DNA from: Beta vulgaris subsp. vulgaris
Lineage: Eukaryota > Streptophyta > Magnoliopsida > Caryophyllales > Amaranthaceae
Direction of reading: 5' to 3'
Length of the DNA stretch: 64,000 nucleotides
Assembly (NCBI RefSeq): GCF_026745355.1
Contig: NC_079209.1
Location: 9,284,055-9,348,054 of the forward strand
In this document: positions 10,653 to 20,392 of the stretch, piece after piece
Layout: each line of letters begins with the position of its first letter
How positions within the stretch are numbered: the first letter of the stretch is position 1
Program-made: the position numbers and the translations under genes
Notes under the pieces: model-generated
Seen by the model: the letters and a program-made list of their open reading frames with translations, nothing else
What the model was told of the DNA's origin: nothing
Databases searched by the model: none

Positions 10653-11923
10653 AAAAACGATCCTAACTGGACGTCGTCCGAAAAGTGATGTCGATGTCAA
10701 CAATTGCGACGGCGTCTGGCTTGGACGTCGTCAATTATTTCATATCTCAAGGAGGGTAAGCACGTTCCCTAAAGTGGAATGTTATCCATCTAAAACTCTA
10801 TCACTTTTAGTCGTATTATGTTGAGAACAAAAGGGACGCCACTACATGTAAGTAACCAACAAGTTAGATTGAGTTATTTCAATTCATTTTGTTCTCAACA
10901 TATTCTATTTCCTTCGTATTTTAAGCGTTATTTCTTTATATTATACTAACTTGAGCGTCGTAGGACCATTGGGGGAAGCCAACGATCATCTCACCTTTGT
11001 TGTATGAAGACAGGCATGGGGACGAGGATTAGTTGACAATCAACTTTGACACAATCGAACACCACAATGTTCACATTCACCTGACGCCATCTTTGGCGTC
11101 GACGACGTCATCACAGTTGACGCCGACCCTTATTATGACGGCGACAGTTTTAAGCTGGGGCATCAAGGTTCGACGGCGTCCAGGTGAATACAACATGACT
11201 TCTATACAAAAAGGGACACACACCTTAAGAAGTCATCATAACAACATACAAAACACCACACGCAATTAATTAGAAGAGGCAATTTAGCCCTTCTTAACAA
11301 TTAACACTGCAAGTGGTTTCAAACATCAAAGGTACCTACACACATACGTATCACATTCATACAAACATAAGGGCCCTACACTTGACGACATATCCTGGAT
11401 GACAACGTTTAGTTTTAAAACTAAACCTCTAGTCACGATGGAAAAGTTGTATACATACGTACATACATACTTACAAACATACATTTCGATAACACACGTT
11501 AACATATGCAACGACTTTTATAAACAAAAACTAACACTGAAAACTAATTTGTCTCCATGGCATCTTTCTCTTCTGCAACAGGGGCATATTCAGCAGTTGT
11601 CGTCGTCTCAGCAGCGGCAGTGACGCCGTCAGGAAGCAAGTCGTCAAGAGTTCTAAAAACAGCCAGGAGTTTATGGACGTCGTCTTCTAGCGTCCATGAC
11701 GCCGTCTGACGTCCCCTTGACGATTTTGGCGTCATCAAGGATGACGGCGGCAATAGTCATCACATCACCAGTGACGGCGGCAGACGACATAGTGTTCTCT
11801 GATGACGACATCGGCGTCCGAAATGAACGAACTTGAAGCCATTTGAAGGAGAAGATTAAGGGAAGAGTGTAATTGATGCCACTTCCCAAGACGGTTGAGC
11901 AAGTGTCATTAATTAGGGGCAAT
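10653..11923. other. Non-coding internal region of the gag-only element, rich in GACG/CGTC
   Basis: No pol domain is present. The stretch has many GACG and CGTC tetramers (for example 11078-11152 and 11598-11820), giving locally raised GC and CpG in AT-rich surroundings. The end has TTAGGGGCAAT (11913-11923), a weak polypurine tract just before the 3' LTR. Confidence 0.7.
11544..11922 (-). CDS. Overlapping antisense ORFs beside the 3' LTR
   Basis: Two overlapping minus-strand frames occupy the space just inside the 3' LTR: 11671-11922 (83 codons, starting MPLINDTCSTVLGSG) and 11544-11753 (69 codons, starting MPPSSLMTPKSSRGR). Several Tat-lineage gypsy elements (Grande, Retand and relatives) carry an antisense ORF in the same place, so these may be a frameshifted remnant of one. 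I recognise no domain. The Ala/Thr/Val/Asp-rich composition could equally come from the GACG-rich DNA. Existence as a gene is uncertain. Confidence 0.35.
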
Positions 11924-12467
11924 TGTTGGGCCCGGAAAATTTCATATTAGCAGAGAAGGAATTTAATATCAGTTAGCAAGAATCATGGGATTGACATTGA
12001 CTTTGGGTATAACTGCTGGAGAGAAAATAGGAGGAAGTTAGAGATAAACAAGGCACTACCTATCTTCAAGGGAGTTGGGCAGCATCTTTGAAGGATATCC
12101 CATAGCCTATATATAATGTAGTTCAATGTAACCTAGTTTCTCTTCTACTACTTCACTCTCTCCACGCACACATTCATATTCTTTATTCTCTACTCTAATA
12201 TTTTCCATAGTGGCACAAGAAAGCTTGATATTATAATCTACCCTTGTATTGACGCCGTCGGCATATTGGTGGATTGGTGATTAAGAGTATCACCCGGCGG
12301 TTTTTCCCATCATTCGGGTTTTCCGTGTCAACAATTCTTTTGTCTATTTACTGTTTTATTCATTTCATGTCATTTGTTTATTTAATAACGCTGATTGCCC
12401 AAAGTATATTGATCTAGTTGTTGGCACCTTTACCTTTTAAGTACTTGGTACAAAATCGGCATAAACA
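11924..12467 (+). repeat. 3' LTR of the gag-only element
   Basis: Same ends as the 5' LTR (TGTTGGGCCCGG and CGGCATAAACA). Differences from 8988-9532 include a shorter TA run, loss of one C in AACCCTAG, and a few transitions. Confidence 0.93.
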
Positions 12468-12472
12468 CCTAT

Positions 12473-13776
12473 ATATCTTATATTTACACGTACAGTGTAA
12501 ACATCCAATGACTATCAGAAAAGAGCAAAGGTTAATATATATGTTTATCTAGCAAGTCTCTGGTGTTTCTGTATGTTTGTTTAGATAATCAAAGTTTAAT
12601 TGATTGAGGTTCTTAACCTAACCCAAAAAAGAAACACCTAAAATTCTAATCATGGAAGTAAGCCACGTGAGTAGTTGGCGCTAGTCAATGCCAATCAACC
12701 TCAGTCACCTCCATACCTCACTAGCGAAAATTCTAAAATGTGATTGAACCACTGTACCTCATATCACTATATCTTGTAGACTTACTAGTAAAGTTTATAT
12801 CTCACAATATTAAGGTTGTGGGATTTAACCTCATTAGAGAACTTTAATTTGGCGGAGGTGGGATTCTCTTACCTTCGTCCCAAATTTTAAAAGATCTTAC
12901 TTATGCAGTTGGATTGGTCAAATTATTCTATACTGGTTAAATTACTCTGTGTGAAGTTCCGATTCAATAAGTATGTCTACTTGCCAATTAAAAAACATAC
13001 ATAGCAATATAATTTCATAGCCTTTGCGGAGGGAGCAGGGGGTCCAGGGGACCAATGTCCCCCAATTTCATTTGTTTTCGTTTTTATAAATTTGCTTTTT
13101 AATTTTGTATAATACGAATCACTAATTTTAGTGTTCAAGGTATTTTACCACGTTTTATTTTATGTCTTTGTACCACTTCTTTTGTTCTTATTATTGTTTG
13201 GGTGTTTTTTGTGTCAATTATGTGTATATGTGCATTTGGTTTTAGTACTTGTGAGAGCGATATATTATCTATAAAGAAGATTACAATAATTTACTTTCTC
13301 ACGTTAATTTTTCCCAGGGTACAATTTTTATTTTTCCATTATACTATTGACCTTCTATGAGTTTGACTGGTTTTATTTCATACAAATAATTGTTTGGTCA
13401 CTTTTATTAAGAAGATATGTTCCTATACTATAAGTTTTTGAATAAGATATCATCCTAAAAAGTAAAGGCTTGAAGACTGCAATTGTAATTTCATGTCAAC
13501 TTTATGTGTGGAGTATTTTTTTTCTTCATCTTCTTGGATTGTATGATTTTGGATTTTCGGGTATAAAAGTTTAGTTGCTTCATATTACAAACTCTGTGTA
13601 TTAAAGTAACTTTTTTCAAATGCTTTTGTGAAATTGTAACATTCATCCCCCACATTTAAAATCATGGCTTCACTATCTTATATGTTGGATATGTCAAATT
13701 ACAATCAAGTTGATATCAAAATTTTCATTATCGTATCAAATTCGAACTTTTATATCAAGCAAGTAAGAGTCAATTT
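12473..13776. other. Intergenic region
   Basis: No gene, RNA gene or terminal repeat that I can support. A short G-rich patch (GGGAGCAGGGGGTCCAGGGG, about 13032-13051) stands out in AT-rich sequence. Confidence 0.5.
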
Positions 13777-13784
13777 GGTATTAA

Positions 13785-14203
13785 TAGGGGTGTCCACCAG
13801 TCCAGGACCGGACCAAAAGGGTCTGGTTGGTCTGGTGCACCGAAATCGAGAAATTTTGTTGATTAGGACCAAAATCTCTCGTCCTGTCCGATTTTGGACC
13901 TGTTGGACTCAGATCTATATTTTTTACTTATAAATTGGATACATTAAAATTTTGATAATTTTAACAACAATGATCCTAAAGATTATAAATAGTAGGTTTT
14001 ATCTTTCTAACTTTTACACTTTTTTTACTAAAAAAATCAAAAAAATCTGGCGAACCGATTCGGATCCGATTTTTTTTTTTGGTTTGGACCGAATCGGATC
14101 GAAAACCAGGAATCAGGATTTTCTATGGACCAAGGACCGAACCGAAATCTTTGTTCCGACCCGGTACAAATTCCAGTCTGACTCCGCTCTTTACATAGCC
14201 CTA
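13785..14203. mobile_element. Degenerate hAT-like MITE rich in GGACCGGACC-type sequence
   Basis: The ends TAGGGGTGTCCA (13785-13796) and the complement of TACATAGCCCTA (14192-14203) match at 8 of 12 bases. Flanking octamers GGTATTAA (13777-13784) and GGTTTTGA (14204-14211) match at 6 of 8. The interior consists of diverged GGACCGAACCG motifs on both arms, as in the clearer hAT MITEs at 34867 and 48133. The match is imperfect, so this call is tentative. Confidence 0.5.
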
Positions 14204-14481
14204 GGTTTTGACAACAAAGTAAATATTTTAGTACCAATTTAATTATAATGTGGTACTAGCCTACATTTGCTTTGGTACCTCCATCCTATAAAAATTACTA
14301 ATATATCCTTTGATTTCTAACAATGAGACGCCAGTAACAGCATTAATTAACTTAATGTGCATCCACGCATCAATTTGTATATCCCTCCAAAATATATTAA
14401 GAAAAGGACAAAATATAATTTTATTCCTTTGGCTGCTAAACAATTATCCAAAATGCATATAGTAATTAATTTTGGATAATA

Positions 14482-14725
14482 CTTCCTCCCTTTTTTAATA
14501 GTTGAAACGTTTTGACTTCACTAATCTTGCCATTAGACAATTCTGACTAATATCTCTAATTGTCTATTTGTAAAAATCATAATAAAAAAGTAAAATCTTG
14601 TAAATATGTAGAGAGATATAAATCCAACAACATCTTAGATGCTAAACTTTGTATTACCAATTAGTCACAGATAGCCGATCACACATGAATAGTGCAAAAG
14701 TCCAACTATTAAAACATGACGGAAG
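14482..14725. mobile_element. Stowaway-like MITE (Tc1/mariner), TSD TA
   Basis: CTTCCTCCCTTTTTTAATAG (from 14482) and the complementary end CTATTAAAACATGACGGAAG (to 14725) form imperfect TIRs of about 23 bp flanked by TA on both sides (14480-14481, 14726-14727). The 244-bp interior is non-coding. Confidence 0.7.
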
Positions 14726-14727
14726 TA

Positions 14728-16590
14728 TCAAGGAAAGAGTATATGAGTATATGGGTTGAAAAAGTAGGGAAAGATGATAGAAAAAGTTACCATTTTTAGA
14801 TAAAGTGAAAGTGTGTAGATTATGAAAAAGGCCTTTAAAATTGTGTAAATTAAAAAGAAACGGATGTACTACTTGGTAATACTATTAAAAAAAGAAATAT
14901 ATGGGTATTTTATATTATTATTAGAAGATATATACGCAGAAGGTGTAACATGTAATTTAATTAAGTATTTGAGTTAATTTATTAGATAGCAATGCAACAA
15001 TTAAGAAAGCCAAATCTAAGATCCTATAACGTTAATATCATTGTGCGGCTTCAGCTTTTATAAGCCAAGTATAAAGTATTCTAAAGTTTATTAGTAAGCC
15101 TTAAAATCTACTTCTATATCTAAAGCTATTTAGAATCGTTGCTTTGAAAAATTATCATTACTAGATGTAAAGATTCCTACACAGCAGTAAAAGTATAGAA
15201 ATTTATGCACTTAAGTGACAAAAGATGAAATTTTGATTATTTGAACATTCATGAAATTGCTATAAGAAGCTCACGAAATGCAACATATATTATGCACTAC
15301 TAACACTACCTATAATGTTTCTTGGATTTCAATTAAAATAACAGCCGGTAGCTGAATTAGGTGATGGAACAAATAAGGTATCATAATTCATAAGTCATTG
15401 CTTGGACTTTTCACTTTTATGAGGAGAAAAGTACGTGTCTTTTGATTGTTGAAAAGAATATATTGCGGCCAGATGCGGTCATGTGGCTTATATTACCTGC
15501 ATCGCTGACCTTTTTAAAAATAATGAAAACTAGAAATTAGGGAGTAGAAAATTCCTCCTACTCTAAATTTAGCTTAATTTGTCCTCTTCCATTAATAGCA
15601 TGTTAATTTGAAGTACAATAATTAATGTTGATATCCATATATACAAGCGCATATGAATGAGATATAGTTCTACAAAACCAGAAATAGGAAACCAAAACAA
15701 GGAATCGCCCAACAGGAAACGATAATTCTCTATATGAGGGGAAACATAATTAATTGAAAATTTTCCAACATTTTCTTTGAAGTTTATGTTCTTGCAGTCA
15801 ACCATTAAAAACTCTTTTCTACAATTGTTAAATAGAACGTTTATCATATATTTGAGTGTATCATGTGCATGGTGTACGTCTATTTTTTTTGGCTTATTGT
15901 TAATTTGAAACCTTTAAATGATCAAAATCTATACTATTATCTAAAACAAAATGATGAATCCTACATGACAAGCTCAAAATCACCAAACAATTCTAGAGCT
16001 TTAGAAAGTGAAGTCCCTCAAATCGGTGTCAAGGTGGCATATGTCATAGTTGATAGGCCGAAAAAAATTCGTGTTAATTTCACAAGGCGTGAATTTAGGT
16101 AATTAGGTATGTTAAATATGTCAATTTATATCATGATTCTCAATCCCCATTTAAGTTTGGTCGGAAATCAATCACTCTCATATTAGTTAAAATTCAGATT
16201 TCAAAAATGGTCAGGAAATTAATTTATCAATCATGCATGATTATGTTATTTGCCAATCAACCATAATTTCAGATATTGATTAGCCAATTAACACATAAAT
16301 ATGCGAAATTAACATAGCACTTTTTTTGTATAAATAATAATGATTTGTCATGGATGATCACTACTCATTTTTGGCCTTTCAAGTTGCATAGTCATGTCAA
16401 CTTCTTTCCGTACCTCTAAAGCAATATCATTCCCTGCACAAAACCTAACACAAGCACATAATTCAAACATAAAGTAGCCCCCTAAAGTTGAATATTCTAA
16501 TTTCCTAGATGTTGAACCTATATATGGTTTTAATACTATTTCGTGGAGGGCGTTTTTATTTCCATGATGTGCCCAATATTTTCACATTTC
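14728..16590. other. Intergenic AT-rich region
   Basis: No gene recognised. The frames at 15569-15847 (-) and 15863-16102 (+) carry no motif and have no gene-like context. Confidence 0.5.
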
Positions 16591-16768
16591 ATCTCTATTA
16601 TATAAGTGAAGGGGTGACGAATATGGTGTCCCCTCACAAAAAGTCTAATTGACCCTTAATGATTTAAATTCCTCTATATATTTGATAGTCTTTTCTTATT
16701 CCTAGTTACCATATATATTGAACAAGTTAATAATGAAATTGAATTTCAAATTTCAATTAAATATTAAA

Positions 16769-17132
16769 GGAAAAATTGCTTTAAATAAGTCAACCTTTGC
16801 ATGGTCTTCCCAATTTAAGTCTACCTTTTGATTATCCCTGATTGAGTTAGGCTTGTATGTCTATTTTCTTCTATTAAGTTTTAACATGTTTGTAACTTGT
16901 TTAGTAGGTTACTTATGATACATGCTACAATGTCTAATCTTTTAAAACAGTCGAGGGTGGGGGTGGGACATTGTAACACGTATCATAAGTAACCTACTAA
17001 AAAAGTCACAAATAAGTTAAAACTCAATAGAATAAAACAGATATACAAGCTTAACTCAATCAGGGATAATCAAGAGGTAGACTTAAAATGGGAAGACCGC
17101 GCAAAGGTTGACTTATCTAAAATAATTTTTTC
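16769..17132. mobile_element. Foldback Mutator-like MITE with 9-bp TSD AATATTAAA
   Basis: The 364-bp sequence is almost wholly an inverted repeat: the left arm (16769 to about 16933) pairs with the right arm (about 16971-17132) through TAAGTCAACCTTTGC, TTATCCCTGATTGAGTTA and GTAGGTTACTTATGATAC segments. The loop is G-rich (GTCGAGGGTGGGGGTGGGAC). AATATTAAA flanks it on both sides (16760-16768, 17133-17141). A 9-bp duplication and long TIRs are the signature of Mutator-type elements. Confidence 0.9.
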
Positions 17133-17335
17133 AATATTAAATTAGAATAATGATTTCCTCTTAATATGTGATAAAAACTCTGATAAAAAATTAATTGGCA
17201 ATATAACTTTATTGAAACCATCCGTGCAAAAAAAAAATAAAGACTTGAATCTATGTTATATTAATAATTATAATGATAATATTTTGAAACCTAAATGTTG
17301 ATTATTATTTCAATAATCTCTATTATATAAATTAA

Positions 17336-17441
17336 ACTCTTCCAGTTTATTAATATTCAACGATTGAATCTGATACACAAATTCTTCCACTTTATTAATA
17401 TTCAACGATTGAATCTGATACACAAATTCTTCCACTTTATT
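17336..17441. repeat. 45-bp tandem repeat, 2.4 copies
   Basis: Units start at 17336, 17381 and 17426 (partial). Each contains CTTCCA(C/G)TTTATT followed by CAACGATTGAATCTGATACA. Copies one and two differ at only a few bases. Confidence 0.9.
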
Positions 17442-17493
17442 CGAGTACGGGCTTTCTTCTGCTTTTTATTTCCTCCACTTATATAATAGAGAT

Positions 17494-18181
17494 TTGAATA
17501 ATGATCAACAAATAACTAAAAAAAACAACGAAATATTGTTGATTTAAGAAAAATATATTTAAATAATTAAAATCATTATAAATATTTGTTCAAATCAAAT
17601 ATTTTGTCATTGATGAATAACTAATTGAGAAAAATAATGTTAATATGACATGCAATTATAGCATGCAAAAAATACTAGTATTAATAGAAGCAATGATGTT
17701 TGGGCTTATGTTGAAGACGTTAAGACAACAATATATCTGGAATACATTCCTCCAAGAGCTTACAAAATTAGTGATGAGTATTTTGAAGAAATTGATTTAA
17801 ACAATACGGAGTGTTGCTGCCTTAACAACAAAGTATTGCTTAGTTATCTATCAAGTGATTGATACATAATAATTAAGGTCATGATATTGTTTTTAGTGAA
17901 CTTCAAAGTTGAATAATGTAGTTTTCATATTTATTTTAAATTTACTTTGTTATTTTTGTTTCTCTTTATGCAATTTCAATGTCGAATAATAGTCAATTAT
18001 GGGAATGATAATGAGCTACTACTTTCTTTCCTTTATCAATGTATTTGTTTTTACGTGTCACCAACAATGTAGTACATCAATTCCAACGATTTTGATGCTG
18101 CGTTTATAAGGAATTTGAGCAAGTTTGACTCATTTATTGCTTGCTCACCATCAATTAATATGTACAATTAACATAATCAAT
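17494..18181. other. Intergenic AT-rich region
   Basis: No gene recognised. Short frames in 17690-17870 show no domain. Confidence 0.45.
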
Positions 18182-18183
18182 TA

Positions 18184-18502
18184 CTCCCTCTGTTTCCTAA
18201 AGATCTTACTTGTTACTGTTACTACAAATACCAATGAGAATCAATTTGTGTGAGGTGTGGGGTGTGGGGTGGGTAAATAGGAGAAAGTGGTTAAGATAAA
18301 TAAACAAATAAAAAGGGTTAAAATAGGGGAGAAAAAGAGAGTGAAATTGAATTAATAATGTAATGGTGGACCATATGATAGGGACATGAAAGGGTAAAAA
18401 GGGAAAAAAATCCAAATAAGGAATAAAGTAAAAGAGGCCGGGAAGATCTTTTGGAAATGCATTCAAACGGAAAGACGAAAGATCTTTAGGAAACAGAGGG
18501 AG
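18184..18502. mobile_element. Stowaway MITE (Tc1/mariner), TSD TA
   Basis: Perfect 24-bp TIRs: CTCCCTCTGTTTCCTAAAGA plus TCTT at 18184-18207, and its complement ending at 18502. TA flanks both sides (18182-18183, 18503-18504). The 319-bp interior is non-coding; the minus-strand frame 18206-18520 lies inside it and is not a gene. Confidence 0.93.
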
Positions 18503-18504
18503 TA

Positions 18505-19016
18505 AAAGCAATAGTCTCACCTAATGCCATTAAAGTATGCTCTAACCTAGACCATCAAATGTATTTATAAAAGAGGCTAACTTCCTCTCTTTATGTCATT
18601 ATTCCATCAATTCACAAAAAAAAAAAAACAGTTGCCTTCTTCTAAAGCCCTTCTTTTGAAGTTCCATATTTATAAAGCTTAAGATCTCAAAAGTAAGCAA
18701 TCATTTTAATGGATGCTCAAATTGCCAAGTATGTCAAAGATATTAACGAGGTAATAATCGAATATTATGACTATTGGTCCACAGTTGATGAGAAAATTAC
18801 CATATCTCTTGAAAAATAGATAAACTATAAGAGCAAGAAGAGATGGAAACCATGGGTTACATTGGTATGATTATCTCTTTTCATAATCATATTGAACTTT
18901 CTACAAAAGAAACAAAGAGTATGGTTGAGTATTTGGAAACTCTATTGGGAGAAGTGATGTTTTAATAGGTAGTCATTAGCTATTACTATTGTAACTAACA
19001 AAATTTAATGTTCGTA
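18505..19016. other. Intergenic region with a promoter-like stretch
   Basis: CATATTTATAAAGCTTAAG at about 18665-18683 looks like a TATA region and leads into the small ORF at 18709. After it the sequence continues AT-rich without further signals. Confidence 0.35.
18709..18819 (+). CDS. Small ORF (36 aa), unidentified, probably a gene remnant
   Basis: ATG at 18709 opens a 36-codon frame (MDAQIAKYVKDINEVIIEYY and 16 more residues) ending in TAG at 18817-18819. It starts about 40 bases after a TATA-like TTTATAAAG and follows an untranslated-leader-like CT/A-rich stretch, so it may be the first exon of a lost gene. After the stop the sequence stays somewhat codon-like (GAGCAAGAAGAGATGGAAACC) to about 18960. 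No family is recognised, and chance is a fair alternative. Confidence 0.2.
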   Translation: MDAQIAKYVKDINEVIIEYYDYWSTVDEKITISLEK

Positions 19017-19162
19017 GTTAGTATTAGTTCAAGTTGTTTTTAGTTTGACCCTCTTTTTTTCAAAGTCGTAATCGGTTATGGTGATAGAGTTAGTATTAGT
19101 TCAAGTTGTTTTTATTTTTAGTCGTTTTTTTTTCAAAGTCGTAGTCTTATATGTTGATGGAG
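19017..19162. repeat. Two-copy direct repeat, about 72 bp
   Basis: GTTAGTATTAGTTCAAGTTG starts both copies (19017 and 19089) and TTTTTTTTCAAAGTCGTA occurs in both. It abuts the target site of the Sirevirus-type element. Confidence 0.85.
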
Positions 19163-19169
19163 TTCATCC

Positions 19170-20337
19170 TGTTGAGTTCCCTGTTTTGAGTTTTGAGTGA
19201 TGACGAACCACATTGAACTATTATATTGCATGCATGTTTCTGTTTGCATGTGTAGGTGCCAAAGTACTAGTTCAATGGATAGAAAGACGAAGCTTGTGAA
19301 GCCAAGTCTTGAAGAATTGCATGAAGACCAAGATCATGTTGTAGCACATTTAGGCCATAGATGCAATGTAAGTGGTATAAAGGTGTTGATGCACTATAAA
19401 GGTTTGAAACTAGAGAGATGAGTTAGTTGTGGATGACAAGAAACCTCGGTTACTTATCATATACAACTACAAGTAAACTTGGTTGATTGGAACAGTCTGG
19501 GAACAGATCTGAACCAGTCCTCTAGGGTTTATTTCATACATTCGTGTTTTAGGAAAGTTTTCTTTCCGCGCAAAATTGATTTTCAAAATACACGGATGCA
19601 TGGTTTGTTGTGTGAGCAAGATTTTTTAAGTATGGTAAGTGTGTTATATGATATTATACTGATTTTATTTATTATCAAATAAAATCAGTGAGTATATTTT
19701 CCTTGGAATAATTTCCATACTTCCGAGGAAAATATACTCTCATAATATCATGTAACATTTACTTACCAAAGGCTTATTTAAGGAGTTCTGCTAGCACACA
19801 AACAAGAGAGCTTTTGCACGCATATTTTCAGTATACTCTAAGCAAAAGCATTCTCTCTCTCAGTTCTTAAACCTAGCATAAACCCTAATATCACAATAAG
19901 GACTAAAACTACTCTCATTCTAAGCGTATTTAGGTTGTTTGTTTTTGAGAGAAAAACTGGTCGTATTTGAGCATTCTGTGAGTTCAGTTTGCTGGGGAAG
20001 TTGATCGGGGATCAATTTCATTTAGACCATTATAGTTGGTGGTTGGGTCGAACTTCCATAGGTGGAAGTTGGGGAATCATCCTGTGCATAGGTGCATAAG
20101 TGATTGAGTGTAATTCTTTTGTTATTCTGAGTTGATTAATGAAAGAGTGAGTGAGTGGAGGACGTAGACTTATTAGAATTCGAACCTCGTTGAATCCTTG
20201 TGTTGTTTATTCATTGCTTTTATTTCCGCTGCTAGAGAATTGTTCCTTTACTGTTCTTACTATAATCGAAAAATTTACAACATTCGGACAAACACTCAAT
20301 TCACCCCCCCCCCCTCTGAGTGTCACTTGCACTTATA
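19170..20337 (+). repeat. 5' LTR of the Sirevirus-type element (1,168 bp)
   Basis: It starts TGTTGAGTTCCC and ends CACTTGCACTTATA, where the terminal CA has become TA; the 3' LTR keeps CA. It contains the hairpin cluster at 19643-19756 and a C-run at 20304-20314. Confidence 0.95.
19643..19756. repeat. Three-stem hairpin cluster inside the LTR
   Basis: The outer stem GTTATATGATATTAT (19643-19657) pairs with 19742-19756 with one mismatch. Inside it are two perfect stems: CTGATTTTATTT (19659-19670) with 19677-19688, and GAGTATATTTTCC (19690-19702) with GGAAAATATACTC (19727-19739). The 3' LTR has the same arrangement at 29269-29380. A role in RNA folding or as an LTR insulator is only conjecture. 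Confidence 0.85.
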
Positions 20338-20339
20338 AT

Positions 20340-20351
20340 TGGTATCAGAGC
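20340..20351 (+). promoter_or_regulatory. Primer-binding site of the Sirevirus-type element
   Basis: TGGTATCAGAGC, the usual copia site complementary to the initiator methionine tRNA 3' region, lies two bases after the LTR end. Confidence 0.9.
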
Positions 20352-20392
20352 CTAACTTCTTGAAAGGTTAACCCCTAGAGAAGGAAGACATC

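Larger units (their letters stand above)
8988..12467 (+). mobile_element. Complete gag-only LTR retrotransposon (TR-GAG type, Ty3/gypsy origin)
   Basis: Two LTRs of about 545 bp (8988-9532, 11924-12467) flank about 2.4 kb of internal sequence. A perfect 5-bp target duplication CCTAT lies outside them (8983-8987, 12468-12472). A primer-binding-site-like TTTGGCGCCCACC follows the 5' LTR. The only recognisable coding domain is gag; no protease, integrase, RT or RNase H motif is seen in any frame. By eye the LTRs differ at roughly eight positions, so the insertion is recent. It must have depended on enzymes of an autonomous gypsy partner, probably of the Tat/Athila side of the tree given the gag and PBS style. 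Confidence 0.93.
16591..17493. mobile_element. TIR element of unknown family, about 0.9 kb, containing a nested MITE
   Basis: ATCTCTATTATATAAGTG (16591-16608) is repeated as a perfect 18-bp inverted copy at 17476-17493. A third, partial copy of the end sits inside at about 17317-17334. No coding sequence is present. A clear target duplication is not visible, so the superfamily is open. The left end (TATTATATAAGT followed by TATGGTGTCCCCT) also occurs alone at 7755-7795, so it is a repeat family. Confidence 0.65.

Noticed and set aside
18206..18520. 104-codon minus-strand ORF rich in Leu/Phe/Pro
   Set aside because: It lies almost wholly inside the Stowaway MITE 18184-18502 and reads through its TIR.
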